From Dictyocoela muelleri (taxonomy: Eukaryota; Microsporidia): a stretch of 17,392 bases of DNA. The stretch lies in NCBI GenBank assembly GCA_016256075.1, contig SDVU01000208.1, positions 1 to 17,392 of the forward strand, given 5' to 3'. The notes beneath the pieces were generated by a model. The model saw nothing but the letters and a program-made list of their open reading frames with translations, searched no databases and had not been told where the DNA came from. The translations under genes and the position numbers were made by a program. Below, piece by piece: positions 17,252-17,392 of this stretch (position 1 is the first letter of the stretch; every line of letters begins with the position of its first letter).

Positions 17252-17392
17252 TGCCAAGGAAAAATACGAATAAAAAATACGCAAGAAATACAGAAAACGA
17301 TAAAACGGCTTCCAAAAGACCCTAATATAATGATTAAAGACATTTCAAGAATGTTAAATATAAATAGGAAGACAGTTTCAAGAACACTTAAA
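17252..17392 (+). pseudogene. Partial Tc1/mariner-like helix-turn-helix frame running off the window
   Basis: A frame without a stop runs for 47 codons to the last base. Its second half reads IKRLPKDPNIMIKDISRMLN and continues INRKTVSRTLK, a helix-turn-helix like the N-terminal DNA-binding domain of Tc1/mariner transposases (typical pattern NPxxSIRxIAKELNxSRxTVxRxLK). An ATG at 17251 opens the neighbouring frame (MPRKNTNKK) and stops early, so a frameshift between start and helix-turn-helix is likely; hence the pseudogene label. It begins three bases past the right end of the MULE composite, which may have landed in or next to this gene. The rest lies beyond the window. IS30-type or another helix-turn-helix protein cannot be excluded. 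Confidence 0.55.

Noticed and set aside
8387-17257. 9-bp target duplication around the MULE composite
   Set aside because: TACCATCAA on the left and TTATGCCAA on the right agree at only four of nine positions, no better than chance in this composition.

Overview
This window looks like nuclear DNA of an AT-rich eukaryote. I see no intact host gene, tRNA or rRNA. Every recognisable coding stretch is a decayed transposase or integrase. The mix of IS630/Tc1, Merlin (ISXO2-like), pogo/Tigger, Mutator (MULE) and a Gypsy-type integrase, on a strongly AT-rich background, fits a repeat-rich microsporidian. Another AT-rich lineage, such as a small invertebrate or a myxozoan, is equally possible, and the tRNA-headed SINE leans slightly that way. 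The assignment is inference.

Layout, left to right. Positions 1-75 are the 3' end of a SINE copy. Positions 77-1664 are a 1.6 kb element with 171-bp terminal inverted repeats and a minus-strand retroviral-type integrase, best described as Ginger-like. It is a fossil with a few breaks. A 21-bp minisatellite (1665-1748) abuts it. Positions 2925-4015 are an IS630-type transposase relic. A full tRNA-derived SINE lies on the minus strand at 4776-5246, with A and B boxes at tRNA-like spacing. Positions 5660-6400 are a Merlin relic. Positions 6401-8395 hold only AT-rich DNA and small hairpins.

The right half (8396-17248) is best read as one large composite Mutator-like element of about 8.9 kb. Its inverted termini are about 1.3-1.5 kb each and are made of the same modules in opposite order: a 20-22-bp minisatellite, a degenerate TTAACCC tract, a 300-bp internal palindrome, and an iterated AAGTTTTACTAAA tract. 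Inside is a MULE transposase relic (FLYWCH zinc finger, DGT-like block, CX2H block, E block). Three later insertions interrupt the composite. A second Merlin relic sits in the left terminus. A 1.35 kb foldback element, with its own nested hairpins and a 5-bp target duplication, sits inside the FLYWCH finger. A 1838-bp pogo/Tigger element, with 20-bp inverted ends and a TA duplication, sits between the DGT and SEN blocks of the catalytic domain.

Beyond the right terminus, an open frame encoding a helix-turn-helix of a Tc1/mariner-like transposase runs off the window. The elements do not cooperate as a pathway; the region is a nested record of successive insertions. The most notable objects are the nested foldback, the composite long-terminus MULE and the integrase element.
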